Assembly: GCF_007558725.1 (NCBI RefSeq)
Contig: NZ_VLPL01000005.1
Location: 62,001 to 126,000, forward strand
Direction: 5' to 3'
DNA: 64,000 nucleotides
Source of the DNA: Fluviicola chungangensis
GTDB taxonomy: Bacteria; Bacteroidota; Bacteroidia; Flavobacteriales_D; Crocinitomicaceae
Part shown: in pieces, positions 19,301 to 27,919 of the stretch
How positions within the stretch are numbered: the stretch's first letter is position 1
How the letters are laid out: each line of letters opens with the position of its first letter
Position numbers and translations under genes: made by a program
The notes under the pieces: model-generated
Database searches by the model: none
What the model saw: only the letters and a program-made list of their open reading frames with translations
What the model was told of the DNA's origin: nothing

Positions 19301-22300
19301 AAAGGTTGTTCCTGCCTGGAAGGTAGCCCCATTATCAATACTGTATTGATATGCACCTGTTCCTCCGGTTACATTCGTGAATTCAATCTCACCGGTATTT
19401 CCCCCGTTACAGGTGATATGAGTAAGATTTGTATTAAATGCAATTTCTGCAGGCTCATCAACCATAAACGGAATGGTAAACACACAGTTACCGGCATCTG
19501 CAATCGTTACTACATGCGATCCAAAAGGCAAACTAGGGAAGAATCCACTAAACTGAGTCGCTCCGGAATTATCCAGTTCGTATGTAATCGGAAGTGCTCC
19601 ACTTACGTTCGTTACTTCGATGGTACCATCAGGAACCCCAAAGCAGTTCGCATCTGTTTGGATAAGAACGATCCCTTGCATTTCAACGTCATTAATACCA
19701 AAGAACACCGATTCTGAACATCCCAATTGGTCTACAGCAGTAATTTCATATGCCCCACCGTACAAGTTAGTGAACGTCCCGCTCGGTTGGAAAGGTCCTC
19801 CATTCATGGAATAGGTGAAGGGTCCGTTCGTTCCGTTTGCCTGTACCGTAATAGCACCATTATTAAATCCACAATTCGATTCAGTAACAACTGTCGTGTC
19901 AATTCCGAATCCCGGAGGATCAACCAAATTTTGTACAGAAGTAAACTGACATCCATGAGAATCCTGGATTAGGATGGTGTTATTACCTCCACAAGCGCCA
20001 GTTATTGTACTCGAAGCTTGCAATGGTCCTCCATTTAATGAATATTGATACCCAGGAGTACCTCCAGAAGGAGTTGCAGTGATCGTACCATCGCAGGCAC
20101 CGTTACAAATCGGATTTGTATTAATAAAAGTTCCCGATACAGGTGTGGGTTGTGTAATGGTTACATCGGAGTTTGTCAAACACCCGTTTGCATCTTTGAC
20201 AACCACATGAATAAGTCCAGCACATAATCCGGTCATCGGGTTTGCCAATGCATATGTAATTCCATTATTGGAAGAATACTGATAAGGAGCAGTACCTCCG
20301 GATGCATTCACCTGGATTTGTCCATCACAAACTGCGTTACAAGATGCCGCAGTCAGTGTAGTTGTAAATGTTAATTGCGGAGGGCTGGTAATAGTAAAAG
20401 GAATACTCGCAGAACAACCATTAACGTCTGTTACGGTAGCAGTATATGAACCGGCAGTTAAGTTTGTAAAGGTATTCGATGCCTGTCCCAGTCCTCCTAT
20501 TGAATAAGTGAATGGTGAAGATCCACCTGCAACGCCGATGATTACAGATCCGTTCACACCACCGAAACAACTCACGTTTGTTTGGTTTTGAATAGAAGCA
20601 ACCGGAGCGTTTGTTGCGGTAATGGTAATGGACAAGTTTTTTGTACATCCTTTCGAATCAGTAACAACCACATTGTGAACCCCTGCCGTTAACCCGTTAA
20701 ACGTTGCACTTGCCTGGCTAGCTCCTCCATCAATAGTATAAGTGTAAGCAGGTGTTCCGCCAGCAGGAGCAACTGTAACCGATCCATTATTCGAACCACA
20801 GGTTGCCGGAGTAATTGCACTTTGAGTTAAATTTAATATAGCCGGTTGCGTAATTGTTTGGTTCAATACGATCGTACAGCCGTTCGCATCCTTGATCGTA
20901 ATTGCATAAGCGCCATTGCACAATCCGGTAAACGTGGCACCTGCCTGGAATGCTCCGCCATTGAGACTATAAGTATACCCTGGAGTTCCCCCGGAAGGAG
21001 TCACTGTTATACTTCCGTTACATGAACCGTTACAACTCACATTTACAGCAGCAAGTGTACCGCCCAATGCTGTTGGTTGTGTAATGGAAACGTTTGCTGT
21101 CGCCACGCATCCCGAATTATCTGTCATCGTCACTGTATATGCTCCCGCGCCTAAGTTTGATGCTGTTTGTGTTGTTTGACCACCGGTCCAGGAATAAGTA
21201 TAAGGCGCCAGACCTACAGGAGTAGCTGTAGCAGAACCCGTTGTGGCCCCGTTGCATAGCACGTTCGATCCCGCAGCAGTGACACTACAACAGACCACTC
21301 CTGCACCAATGGTAAATGTTCCACTGGTCGTACAGCCGTTAGCACCGGTGACGGTATAATTGTAATTCCCATCCGGTAGATTCGTGAAGTTGGCCGTGGC
21401 CCCGGCCGTATTGGCCTCGACGACCGATCCTGTAGTCGGACCGGAAATATTGACGGTATACGGCCCCGCACCCGCCGGGTTATCAATAACTACAGAACCG
21501 TTATTATAATTCGCACAGGATTCTGCTGTTGGCGTTACTGTTGGCGGAGTTAAATTCGAGAAGTTAATCGTTACCGCATCATTCGCCGTAACGGTTGTTC
21601 CGTCACACCGGTTATAAGTAACTACAGAAGTATAAGTTGTAGTGGCTGTGGGACAGACATTGATGGTATTTCCCGTACCGATCTGAGTTGCTCCCTGGAA
21701 CCAGGCAACCGAATAATTCGGAGTACCTGTCGGCGTAAAACGCCATCCTTCAGGAGTAGTAACTGTCCAGGTTGAACCTGCATTTCTACCCGGAGCCGCT
21801 ATCCCTGCAGTACCGGCAGGATTTTGAATCCCTATAATTGCACGGCCGCCATTCCAACTGGAACAGAGGTCTTTCTGTTGTACATATATATCTACCACGT
21901 TGGTTGTTTCATACAACACCATCATGGATGTAGTGAACTTAGAAGTATTACATGAACCGGAGAAATGAGGTAGGTTATTGAAAGAAACCACAAAAATACG
22001 ACAAGGTGCCGTACCCAATAAGTACCATTTAACCGATCCACCATAGGATGGGTCAATATCATGGTACACTCCGAAAATATCTCCTGCACCCGTTAAAGCT
22101 GTACTAGGACAACTTGCAGTATACGACCATGGATTGAAAGATCCACCTGCCGTACCTCCACCAAACTGGATTGTACCATTCGAACCAACATTAATAGTTG
22201 TATAATTGGTTCCGTAATAACAAAAGTTAAATGGCAAAGTGATCGGATTCGACCAAACATCATCCGTTCCGACTGAAACCGCAGTACCCCCTGCCTGGTT

Positions 22301-22546
22301 ATAAGCAATAGGAGGTGTATGTGGAATAGAACTTACAGAATAGGTTGTCGTAGCACCCGTTGCAAAAGGAGTTGCCGTTAAGTTCGTACATGGCGTAGAA
22401 CAAGGCAACGTTTGATCCGGACCAGCATTAATTGCCGGACACCCAGGAAATTGAGCTAAGGATACTGTTGAAAAACCCAAAGTGAACAATAGCAGCGGTA
22501 GCGAGCTGCAGATTGATCTGAAAGCAGTAGTTATTTTCATAGTCAT
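16313..22546 (-). CDS. Giant SprB-repeat surface protein with T9SS type B sorting domain
   Basis: A 2077-residue exported adhesin-like protein. It has a signal peptide (to SLAQ, about residue 32) and an N-terminal beta domain (60-280; VGSNGTIQFGGG, DIFGVYHDIDPSYGG). About seventeen SprB-type repeats of roughly 75 residues follow (335-1650), each starting near a C-x-G-x-C-D/N-G motif and containing GGTxxYxYSxxxG and DxNGC. After these come an Ig-like segment, two PKD domains (QWDFGDGS, DWDFGTFG) and the gliding-motility C-terminal domain (1985-2077; VFVPNTFTPDGDEFNNVFKP, YNRWGEVLFES). SprB of Flavobacterium johnsoniae is the motile adhesin moved in gliding. It is 55 bases downstream of a PorP/SprF gene. 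ATG 22540 is an alternative start. Confidence 0.93.
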   Translation of the reverse strand: MTMKITTAFRSICSSLPLLLFTLGFSTVSLAQFPGCPAINAGPDQTLPCSTPCTNLTATPFATGATTTYSVSSIPHTPPIAYNQAGGTAVSVGTDDVWSNPITLPFNFCYYGTNYTTINVGSNGTIQFGGGTAGGSFNPWSYTASCPSTALTGAGDIFGVYHDIDPSYGGSVKWYLLGTAPCRIFVVSFNNLPHFSGSCNTSKFTTSMMVLYETTNVVDIYVQQKDLCSSWNGGRAIIGIQNPAGTAGIAAPGRNAGSTWTVTTPEGWRFTPTGTPNYSVAWFQGATQIGTGNTINVCPTATTTYTSVVTYNRCDGTTVTANDAVTINFSNLTPPTVTPTAESCANYNNGSVVIDNPAGAGPYTVNISGPTTGSVVEANTAGATANFTNLPDGNYNYTVTGANGCTTSGTFTIGAGVVCCSVTAAGSNVLCNGATTGSATATPVGLAPYTYSWTGGQTTQTASNLGAGAYTVTMTDNSGCVATANVSITQPTALGGTLAAVNVSCNGSCNGSITVTPSGGTPGYTYSLNGGAFQAGATFTGLCNGAYAITIKDANGCTIVLNQTITQPAILNLTQSAITPATCGSNNGSVTVAPAGGTPAYTYTIDGGASQASATFNGLTAGVHNVVVTDSKGCTKNLSITITATNAPVASIQNQTNVSCFGGVNGSVIIGVAGGSSPFTYSIGGLGQASNTFTNLTAGSYTATVTDVNGCSASIPFTITSPPQLTFTTTLTAASCNAVCDGQIQVNASGGTAPYQYSSNNGITYALANPMTGLCAGLIHVVVKDANGCLTNSDVTITQPTPVSGTFINTNPICNGACDGTITATPSGGTPGYQYSLNGGPLQASSTITGACGGNNTILIQDSHGCQFTSVQNLVDPPGFGIDTTVVTESNCGFNNGAITVQANGTNGPFTYSMNGGPFQPSGTFTNLYGGAYEITAVDQLGCSESVFFGINDVEMQGIVLIQTDANCFGVPDGTIEVTNVSGALPITYELDNSGATQFSGFFPSLPFGSHVVTIADAGNCVFTIPFMVDEPAEIAFNTNLTHITCNGGNTGEIEFTNVTGGTGAYQYSIDNGATFQAGTTFTGLASGTYDLAVTDVNGCIVNATVTLNQAAPLTMATTVFDLTCFNDNSGGIQIGSTGGTGAYQYSIDNGATFSPIESFFSLAAGTYDLITQDAAGCQITGTATVNQPAQLTATYTPTNAQCFDACDGQIVVNASGGTAPYLYSPDNGLNYFVSSTLQNLCAGNIDVEIKDDNDCFITAVQVIGEPTAVTLNVVPTDETCAASNGQLAITGAGGTGAYTYSIDNSVTYSATSTYTGLPAGVYDVFIHDANNCEASTSVSISNQASPNIIGAAVQNVTCNAACDGQLQVTVSGGTGAITYSIGTPQAASLITNICAGAYTLTITDANGCTDTEPITVTEPTPLAATVTPTALTCFNNNTGEIAFSGSGGTAPYTYSTNNGATFSNQTTVQFLSSGTYNTVVKDANGCTINTPVIVTQPAQLVIQNIATNDASCHGVCDGDATATVAGGTTPYSYAWSNGATGSNTTNALCAASYDLTVTDNNGCTAVQSFSITEPPLLVITSTSATDALCNGDCNGTITINSNLATGYSVDNGTTFQASNTFNGLCANTYTIQIQDAAGCTQSGTITVGQPQPLVQGVIPEDGLLICYDGYGTLSGSATGGIAPYYFVWNTGDTTQYLNVNLTAPATFTCTVYDQNGCASNVETADVTVRPVFVASVTTPVMACPGQSVTMTGSGVDGLPGYTYEWLTPIAHDTLATGTSYSYTPNGSETVLMVAHDECYRYDTLPVTVQIYALPSPEFLVDPAFGCSPFTPTFNFPVGTVGSITDAQWDFGDGSTGTGTSNVMHQYIPVGCYDVSVQITTTDGCITDTTLQNFVCVVPDPIANFTWSPVPPTTINSTVHFNDNSVNAVSYDWDFGTFGTSTLENPVINYGDIDAGSYQVCLTVTSPEGCTNDICKPILFVEEFLVFVPNTFTPDGDEFNNVFKPVMPAGMALDDYTFTIYNRWGEVLFESHDVEFGWDGTYHGVTVKEGVYTWRIVAKGGGDKKAREFEGHVNMLK
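17590..21545 (-). repeat. Tandem SprB repeat array (about 17 units) inside the giant gene
   Basis: Units are roughly 220-240 bases and code for about 75 residues. Two flavours are visible at the unit start: a two-Cys form (CNGSCNGS, CNAVCDGQ, CNGACDGT, CFDACDGQ, CNAACDGQ, CHGVCDGD, CNGDCNGT) and a one-Cys form (CFNDNSGG, CFNNNTGE, CNGGNTGE, CGSNNGS). Each unit also has a conserved DxNGC near its end. The array is coding throughout. Confidence 0.85.
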
Positions 22547-22601
22547 AGAGTTCTAGTTCAATGTATTGACTGTATTTTTTATAAAGGGTTGCCTAAAAAT
22601 G

Positions 22602-24020
22602 TTAATTTTTTATATAATTTAAAATCCAAACCTTTTGTTTTTTCTTCGATTTATAATCATTAAATGTCTTTGTGGCAAGTTCCTGATCCAATGAATACAG
22701 GATTACGACATAGAAATAATTATTCGATTCATTAATAACAAGGTATGAATTCGGATATTCATTTGCGTTTTTCGATAGCATCAAATCTGCATTTTGCCTG
22801 TTCGAGAAGACGCCCGTAATCACATAAAACCCATCAGGCGACTCACTCTTATCCAGGTTCACAAAATGATATCCTTTTGCTACCGGAATAACCTCAGGAG
22901 AAGTCATTTTAGGTTTAACCGTATCAAGTGGCACCGGAGGAACCACTTTCGCTAAATTTGCCAGGGAATCTTTTTCTTTCTGCAAACGATCCTTTTCCGC
23001 ACGTTCCTCCAGCAAACGCTTCAATTGATTCTCGAGTTCATCCTTCAATTTCTGAACAGAATCGCGCTGCCTGGCCGCCAGATCATCTACTACCCGTACT
23101 TCCTTTTCTACGATTTGAATCTCTTTTTCACGCTTACCTTTAAAGGAGAATCCTAAGAAAATTTCGTGATTCATCCCGGTATTGTAGGTTTTCAAAGAAC
23201 CGATCAACAATTCGTAACTGTACCCGACTCTTAAAAAATCGAATACACGAACCCCCGCATTAAACTGAACGGCATAATCGGATTTATAGGTCGCTGAAGC
23301 CCAAATCATGTTATTATAAATAGCCATCGCAGTCACATCATACTGAAACGGAATATTTGGCATGTATCTCAAAACAGCATTCGGACGAATAACAAATTTC
23401 TCATTGACATGAAAATCGTATTCCAGTGACATCATGTAATGCCGTTCCAGCTGGTAATACCCCCTACTCTTTTCACGGGCATATTTTACTTTTCCTCCAA
23501 TAATTTGCGGAACCGAAATACCGATTCGCAGATCTTTCCAATTGTAAAGCAATCCGACATTCATATCAAAAACAGGAGCTGTTGGTCTTAACCCGGTCAA
23601 ATACGGATCATTGATTTCCTGCGCATTGATTTGATTGTAATCGATCCGGTTATCCAAAACTCCGGCAGAAATACCAAACCGAATATTTTGCTGATCATTG
23701 ATTTTCAATTTGTAGCTATAGTTCAAACTGGACATCAATTGCTGCTGAATTCCCTGATTTTGATGAGCGACAATAAGTCCCAACCCCATATTTCCTTTTG
23801 CGATAGGACCTTCAACTGTCAGGTAATTGTTTACAGCAGTCGAACCAAATGATGAATAGCGTTGATTTCGAACAAAACTGGCATTTACATAATCGCTCGC
23901 CCCGGTAGAGGCCGGGTTATATACAAATGGATTGATCAAATAATGATTGTAGAAAGGAACTTGCTGTCCATATAAACTTCCCCAACACAAACAAATACAA
24001 AGCAGTAGTAATTTATTCAT
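22602..24020 (-). CDS. PorP/SprF-family T9SS outer-membrane protein fused to coiled coil and SPOR domain
   Basis: A 472-residue protein. It has a signal peptide (to LYGQ, residue 18). The PorP/SprF barrel (20-300) has the family opening QQVPFYNHYLINPFVYNPAS, with VGYSYELLIGSL and NHEIFLGFSFKGK near its end. A Glu/Lys/Arg coiled coil follows (300-365), then a proline-rich linker and a SPOR-like domain (385-472; DGFYVITGVFSNRQNADLML, YFYVVILYSLD). SprF is needed to secrete or anchor its cognate type B cargo; SPOR domains bind denuded peptidoglycan glycan strands. The usual family length is 300-350, so the C-terminal extension is distinctive. It overlaps the upstream type B cargo gene by eight bases. 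Confidence 0.9.
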   Translation of the reverse strand: MNKLLLLCICLCWGSLYGQQVPFYNHYLINPFVYNPASTGASDYVNASFVRNQRYSSFGSTAVNNYLTVEGPIAKGNMGLGLIVAHQNQGIQQQLMSSLNYSYKLKINDQQNIRFGISAGVLDNRIDYNQINAQEINDPYLTGLRPTAPVFDMNVGLLYNWKDLRIGISVPQIIGGKVKYAREKSRGYYQLERHYMMSLEYDFHVNEKFVIRPNAVLRYMPNIPFQYDVTAMAIYNNMIWASATYKSDYAVQFNAGVRVFDFLRVGYSYELLIGSLKTYNTGMNHEIFLGFSFKGKREKEIQIVEKEVRVVDDLAARQRDSVQKLKDELENQLKRLLEERAEKDRLQKEKDSLANLAKVVPPVPLDTVKPKMTSPEVIPVAKGYHFVNLDKSESPDGFYVITGVFSNRQNADLMLSKNANEYPNSYLVINESNNYFYVVILYSLDQELATKTFNDYKSKKKQKVWILNYIKN

Positions 24021-26277
24021 TTCCCAATAGTGTAATTGTTCCTTTATATTCCTCTTCTGTCCCCCCTTTCAGTACGACATAATAATAAGTTCCGTTCGGT
24101 AATCTGGAACCTTTAAAACTGCCATCCCAGTCATTTTTGTAATCCTCATTCTCGTAAAGCAATTTCCCGTACTGATTAAACACTTTAACAGCCGTCATCG
24201 GAAAAAACTCCACACCGGTAATGTTCCAGGTATCGTTCATATTATCATTATTCATGGTAATGACATTTCGAATATTAAACTGGATCGGATCCAAGACCTT
24301 TATAACAACGGTATCCCCGTCGATACATCCCGAAGTATCAATCACGTAATAGCCATAAGCGGTTGTTGTAGAAGGTGTAGCTACCGGATTTGTGATCGTG
24401 GAGTCAGAAAGGGTTGATCCCGGCATCCAAATTCCTGTTACGCCTCCTGAACCGTTTAAGGTAATTGTTTCTCCCAAATAGATTGCCGTATCAGCACCTG
24501 CATTTGCAATCGGAGCAGGCAACATCGTAATAACCGCCTGATTGGAAACCGTCGGAGGGCAAACACCATTTAAAGCTACAACCTGGAATTGCACATCTTG
24601 CATGATTGCAAACGTATTGTAATCTATCGTATCCGAATTCGGAACCGTCTGCCATGTTACACCATTATCTGTCGAAAACTGCCAGTATAACGAATCAGCA
24701 ACAGAGCCCACCAGGTGTAAATCCTCCGATGTACCCTCACAAATGCTTCCACTTTGGTTCAAAACTCCTACTACCGGAGCTGCATCCAATTTGATGATCG
24801 CAGTATCGGAATAGTAATCAGGACAGAAACCTCCCTCCAGCTGAGCCCGATAAATAGTGGTTAAACTTTGCCCTGTATAATCGAATGAAGTAGTCGTATT
24901 TGCGACCGGTATCCATGTATTTCCTCCATCCGTCGAAGTATCCCAGTTTAATACAGGAGTCGTTGCGCCGGTCATATTTAAAATTCCGGCTACCGAAGAG
25001 GCACAAATGGTATCGGAAGGACCTATTGTTGGATTCGGCGGCAATGCCTGAACATAAATAATCGCAGTATCCGAAATCACATCCGGACATTGTCCTCCTT
25101 CTGTAATCATTCGGTAAAAAGTCGTTTGAGTCAGATTTGTATACCCCAGGCTTCCGGTGGTATTTCCCAATCCGGTCCACGTCATACCATTGTCAATAGA
25201 AAACTCCCAATTCAGCACCGCACCGAATGTTCCGGTGGCATTAACAAAACCGGTTGCATTGGTAATGCATAAAGAATCACTTCCAGTTAAGACAGTTGGG
25301 GGATAAACCGGGTCTACATATATCATGGCAGTATCGGAGTAAGCATCCGCACAAATTGCACCGTCTACAAGCACACGGTAAATGGTTGTAGCGGTCAAAC
25401 CCGAATAATTGTAGGTCGTTGATGCGCTTGCCACAGTTGTCCAGGTACCGCCTCCATTCGTAGAATATTCCCATTGTATCGGAGGCTGATTATTTCCGGA
25501 AAGGGTTAATGTCCCGTTAGCCACATTTTCACACAAAGAATCTGAACCGGACAATGTTCCCGGAACAGGTGGCGTTTGAATCGAAACAGTAGCATACCCC
25601 GACGTATCGTCCGGGCAATATCCGCCATCAATCACCACATGATATTGTGTGTTCTGAGCCACATTGTTGTAAGCATAAGACGGAGTAGTTGTACTTGGTA
25701 TCGGAGTCCAGGTGGTACCTCCGTTTACAGATGACTCCCAAGTTGTAATGGTACCGTAGGACCACCCTGACAAAGAAAGGGTCCCAGCATTTGCGCCCTG
25801 ACAGACGGTAATATCGGATGTCACTGTTCCGGGAACGATCGGACAGTCATTTTGGACCGTCCAAAGTAAGGTATCATTCAGATGATTCACATCTCCGGCT
25901 CTTGAAACCCACACCTTCATTGTATGAGCACCGCATACCGACAAATCAGCTTTCACTGAAAAACTGAAATTCCAAGATGCTCCGGCAGTCAAATTCGAAG
26001 AAAGCGGCTGATTAATAATCGTTCCGCCATCCACACTGTAATATACCTGAATGGTATTGGACGGCATAATGACGCCCGAGTTATTATTAACCAATACGGT
26101 TACTGTTTCCAGATTGGACAGAGCACATCCCGAATTGGGAGAAAAATGATTTTGTAACCAAACATCTTGTGCTCTAGTTATAGAAGAAAATGTGGTAAGT
26201 AAAATCAACAGAAACGAGCATCGGAGAAACATAGGGTATAAGTGTTGATAAGCTATCGTATTTGAATTTTTTATCAT
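24013..26277 (-). CDS. Secreted Ig-like repeat protein with T9SS type B sorting domain
   Basis: A 754-residue protein. The plausible signal peptide begins at the internal MFLRCSFLLILLTTFSS (ATG at 26232), so the true start may be there rather than at 26277. An N-terminal CARDB-like domain spans about 35-140 (GCALSNLETVTVLVNNNSG). Five or six Ig-like repeats of about 85 residues lie at 150-620, each with SLC/SIC, a W-x-S/T-x-NGG-x-TW core and D-A-x-x-Y-SD. The C-terminal domain (660-754; NVITMNNDNMNDTWNI, VFNQYGKLLYEN, LPNGTYYYVV) is the type B gliding-motility-associated form. It is the first gene of the operon with the PorP/SprF-SPOR and SprB-repeat genes. Confidence 0.88.
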   Translation of the reverse strand: MIKNSNTIAYQHLYPMFLRCSFLLILLTTFSSITRAQDVWLQNHFSPNSGCALSNLETVTVLVNNNSGVIMPSNTIQVYYSVDGGTIINQPLSSNLTAGASWNFSFSVKADLSVCGAHTMKVWVSRAGDVNHLNDTLLWTVQNDCPIVPGTVTSDITVCQGANAGTLSLSGWSYGTITTWESSVNGGTTWTPIPSTTTPSYAYNNVAQNTQYHVVIDGGYCPDDTSGYATVSIQTPPVPGTLSGSDSLCENVANGTLTLSGNNQPPIQWEYSTNGGGTWTTVASASTTYNYSGLTATTIYRVLVDGAICADAYSDTAMIYVDPVYPPTVLTGSDSLCITNATGFVNATGTFGAVLNWEFSIDNGMTWTGLGNTTGSLGYTNLTQTTFYRMITEGGQCPDVISDTAIIYVQALPPNPTIGPSDTICASSVAGILNMTGATTPVLNWDTSTDGGNTWIPVANTTTSFDYTGQSLTTIYRAQLEGGFCPDYYSDTAIIKLDAAPVVGVLNQSGSICEGTSEDLHLVGSVADSLYWQFSTDNGVTWQTVPNSDTIDYNTFAIMQDVQFQVVALNGVCPPTVSNQAVITMLPAPIANAGADTAIYLGETITLNGSGGVTGIWMPGSTLSDSTITNPVATPSTTTAYGYYVIDTSGCIDGDTVVIKVLDPIQFNIRNVITMNNDNMNDTWNITGVEFFPMTAVKVFNQYGKLLYENEDYKNDWDGSFKGSRLPNGTYYYVVLKGGTEEEYKGTITLLGNE

Positions 26278-26423
26278 TAACTAAATCGAAATTAACAGTT
26301 TTTTACAATTATTCCAAATGGACATTGTTTACATTTACGCAGGAATGGGTGATTTGGTTTCCAAAAGCTGGATATAAACCAACAAAACCCCATTTTGGAT
26401 GTACAATATACATTTAATTATCA

Positions 26424-27116
26424 ATGAAATACCTTGCAAAATTCACAAAACAGCTTACTTTAACGGTTTTCTTAACAATTCTTACTCACCCTTTTGCACA
26501 ACGGCTTGAATTAGCACCTAAATCGTTTTTGGACTCTATTCAGAACAAACAAAATCAGCTTCTGGATGTGCGCACACCGGATGAGTATAAGCAGGGACAT
26601 ATTTCCGGCGCTTTTCAGGCAGACTGGAACAATTTTGATCAATTTAAGGAGCGGGTTTCCTCCCTTGACAAGCATAAACCGGTTTACGTTTATTGCCTAG
26701 CCGGGTCCAGAAGTACTGCAGCTCAAAAATGGTTGCTCAAGGAAGGGTTTGAGACCGTTTTCAATTTACAGGGAGGGATCAATGCCTGGAAGCTGGAAGA
26801 CCTTCCCCTGGAAGGAACAAAAGACGTCAAACAAGTAACTTTATCTGAATTTTTAACGTCACTTCCGAAAGATCGGACGGTCCTTGTTGATTTTGGTGCA
26901 GCGTGGTGCCCGCCCTGTAAAAAAATGAGTCCGATTGTTGATGAATTGTCAAAGGAATACCCGGTCACCTATGTCGACGGAGGCTCTCAAAACCAACTGG
27001 TTAAGGAATTGAACATTACCAGCTTCCCCACTTTCATAGCCTTTAAAAATGGGTTGGAAATTAAACGAATAACCGGTGTTTGTTCCAAAGAGGATTTGAA
27101 AAAGCTGCTGGATTAA
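26424..27116 (+). CDS. Exported rhodanese-thioredoxin fusion protein
   Basis: A 230-residue protein. A hydrophobic N-terminus (8-26, ending FAQ) suggests export to the periplasm. A rhodanese domain (30-130) carries the active-site loop C91-L-A-G-S-R and the LLDVRTPDEYKQGHI motif. A thioredoxin domain (135-230) has W161-C-P-P-C165 and cis-Pro in SFPTF. The first could carry a persulfide on Cys91 and the second could reduce or accept it, an inference from the fusion. A paralogue with the same architecture, but a lipoprotein, lies at 57040-57738 in the persulfide island. It is divergent from the type B adhesin operon with 146 bases between. Confidence 0.9.
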   Translation: MKYLAKFTKQLTLTVFLTILTHPFAQRLELAPKSFLDSIQNKQNQLLDVRTPDEYKQGHISGAFQADWNNFDQFKERVSSLDKHKPVYVYCLAGSRSTAAQKWLLKEGFETVFNLQGGINAWKLEDLPLEGTKDVKQVTLSEFLTSLPKDRTVLVDFGAAWCPPCKKMSPIVDELSKEYPVTYVDGGSQNQLVKELNITSFPTFIAFKNGLEIKRITGVCSKEDLKKLLD

Positions 27117-27218
27117 TTTTTTCAGGACTTAAACATTGAGTCAATGCTTTTTTATAATCTCATGATATCACGAATTCGAGTCCGCTTTTACAAAAAAAAT
27201 GCCCCTCTAAATCTCCAA

Positions 27219-27782
27219 CTACTCACTCAACAAACTGATTGCCGCTTCCCTATCGCTCCACAGTTCATCCAACGTGATATGGAACTGAGGATTCCGGTTT
27301 AACCATCCCTGCAAATAATGTTTGTGAATCATAATCTTCCAGTCACTTACCTGGTTCGGATCAATCCGTTGCTCACGTACTAGTTTAGGAGCAATTTTCT
27401 CCAGGCTATCAGATAGATCTGTAAAATCAAAACGCTCACCCTTCAACCGAAGATAGCAATGACACTCAGGAATGTTCTGATAAGCCTTATCCTTAAAAAA
27501 ATCGATCAGTTTTAAATGAGTCTCGCCATTCATGAGAAATATACCGGCGATCAACTCCACTTCGGGATAGCCGTTTTCCAAAGCTAAAGAAGCCAATAAG
27601 GCATGTTTGGAAGAACAAGTTCCCTTTTTTTCGGAAAGTACCAGGCCAAAATCTTCGCGGTTCGTATTCCGTCCGTAGGGAAGCTTTGCAACAAAATCAC
27701 ATGCATCTTTAAAGGAAGAAATCCCTGCTTCTCGAAAAGCGACAGAGTATGGATCGTTGGATGTGAGTTCGAAATCAATCAT
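27219..27782 (-). CDS. Transglutaminase-like fold protein of unknown function
   Basis: A 187-residue cytosolic protein. The order Cys-His-Asp fits a papain/transglutaminase-like core: Cys in EKKGTCSSKHALLASLALE, His in CHCYLRLKGE, and Asp in RFDFTDLSD. It is shorter than most transglutaminase-like proteins and lacks a signal peptide. No family name comes to mind. The hairpin-containing 137-base gap that follows separates it from ffh, which reads in the same direction but upstream of this gene. Confidence 0.6.
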   Translation of the reverse strand: MIDFELTSNDPYSVAFREAGISSFKDACDFVAKLPYGRNTNREDFGLVLSEKKGTCSSKHALLASLALENGYPEVELIAGIFLMNGETHLKLIDFFKDKAYQNIPECHCYLRLKGERFDFTDLSDSLEKIAPKLVREQRIDPNQVSDWKIMIHKHYLQGWLNRNPQFHITLDELWSDREAAISLLSE

Positions 27783-27897
27783 TATTGAGAATTGAAAATG
27801 TACAATTGAAAAGCTGGATTCGAGCTCGCTTTAAGATCTGCAATTCCGATCTTTTTATTCCGCTAATTATCTGAACTAAAATTCCATTTCCAATTGT

Positions 27898-27915
27898 AAC
27901 GCAATGTATTGCGTT
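27898..27915 (-). terminator. Small hairpin just after the ffh stop codon
   Basis: AACGCAA and TTGCGTT pair around TGTA, four bases beyond the ffh stop. The stem is short and no clear T-run follows on the leftward strand, so this is a weak terminator candidate. Confidence 0.35.
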
Positions 27916-27919
27916 CTTA

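Noticed and set aside
17590-21545. Regular repeats suggestive of a CRISPR array or tandem satellite
   Set aside because: The period is 220-240 bases, there are no spacers, and the whole region is one open frame of SprB repeats.
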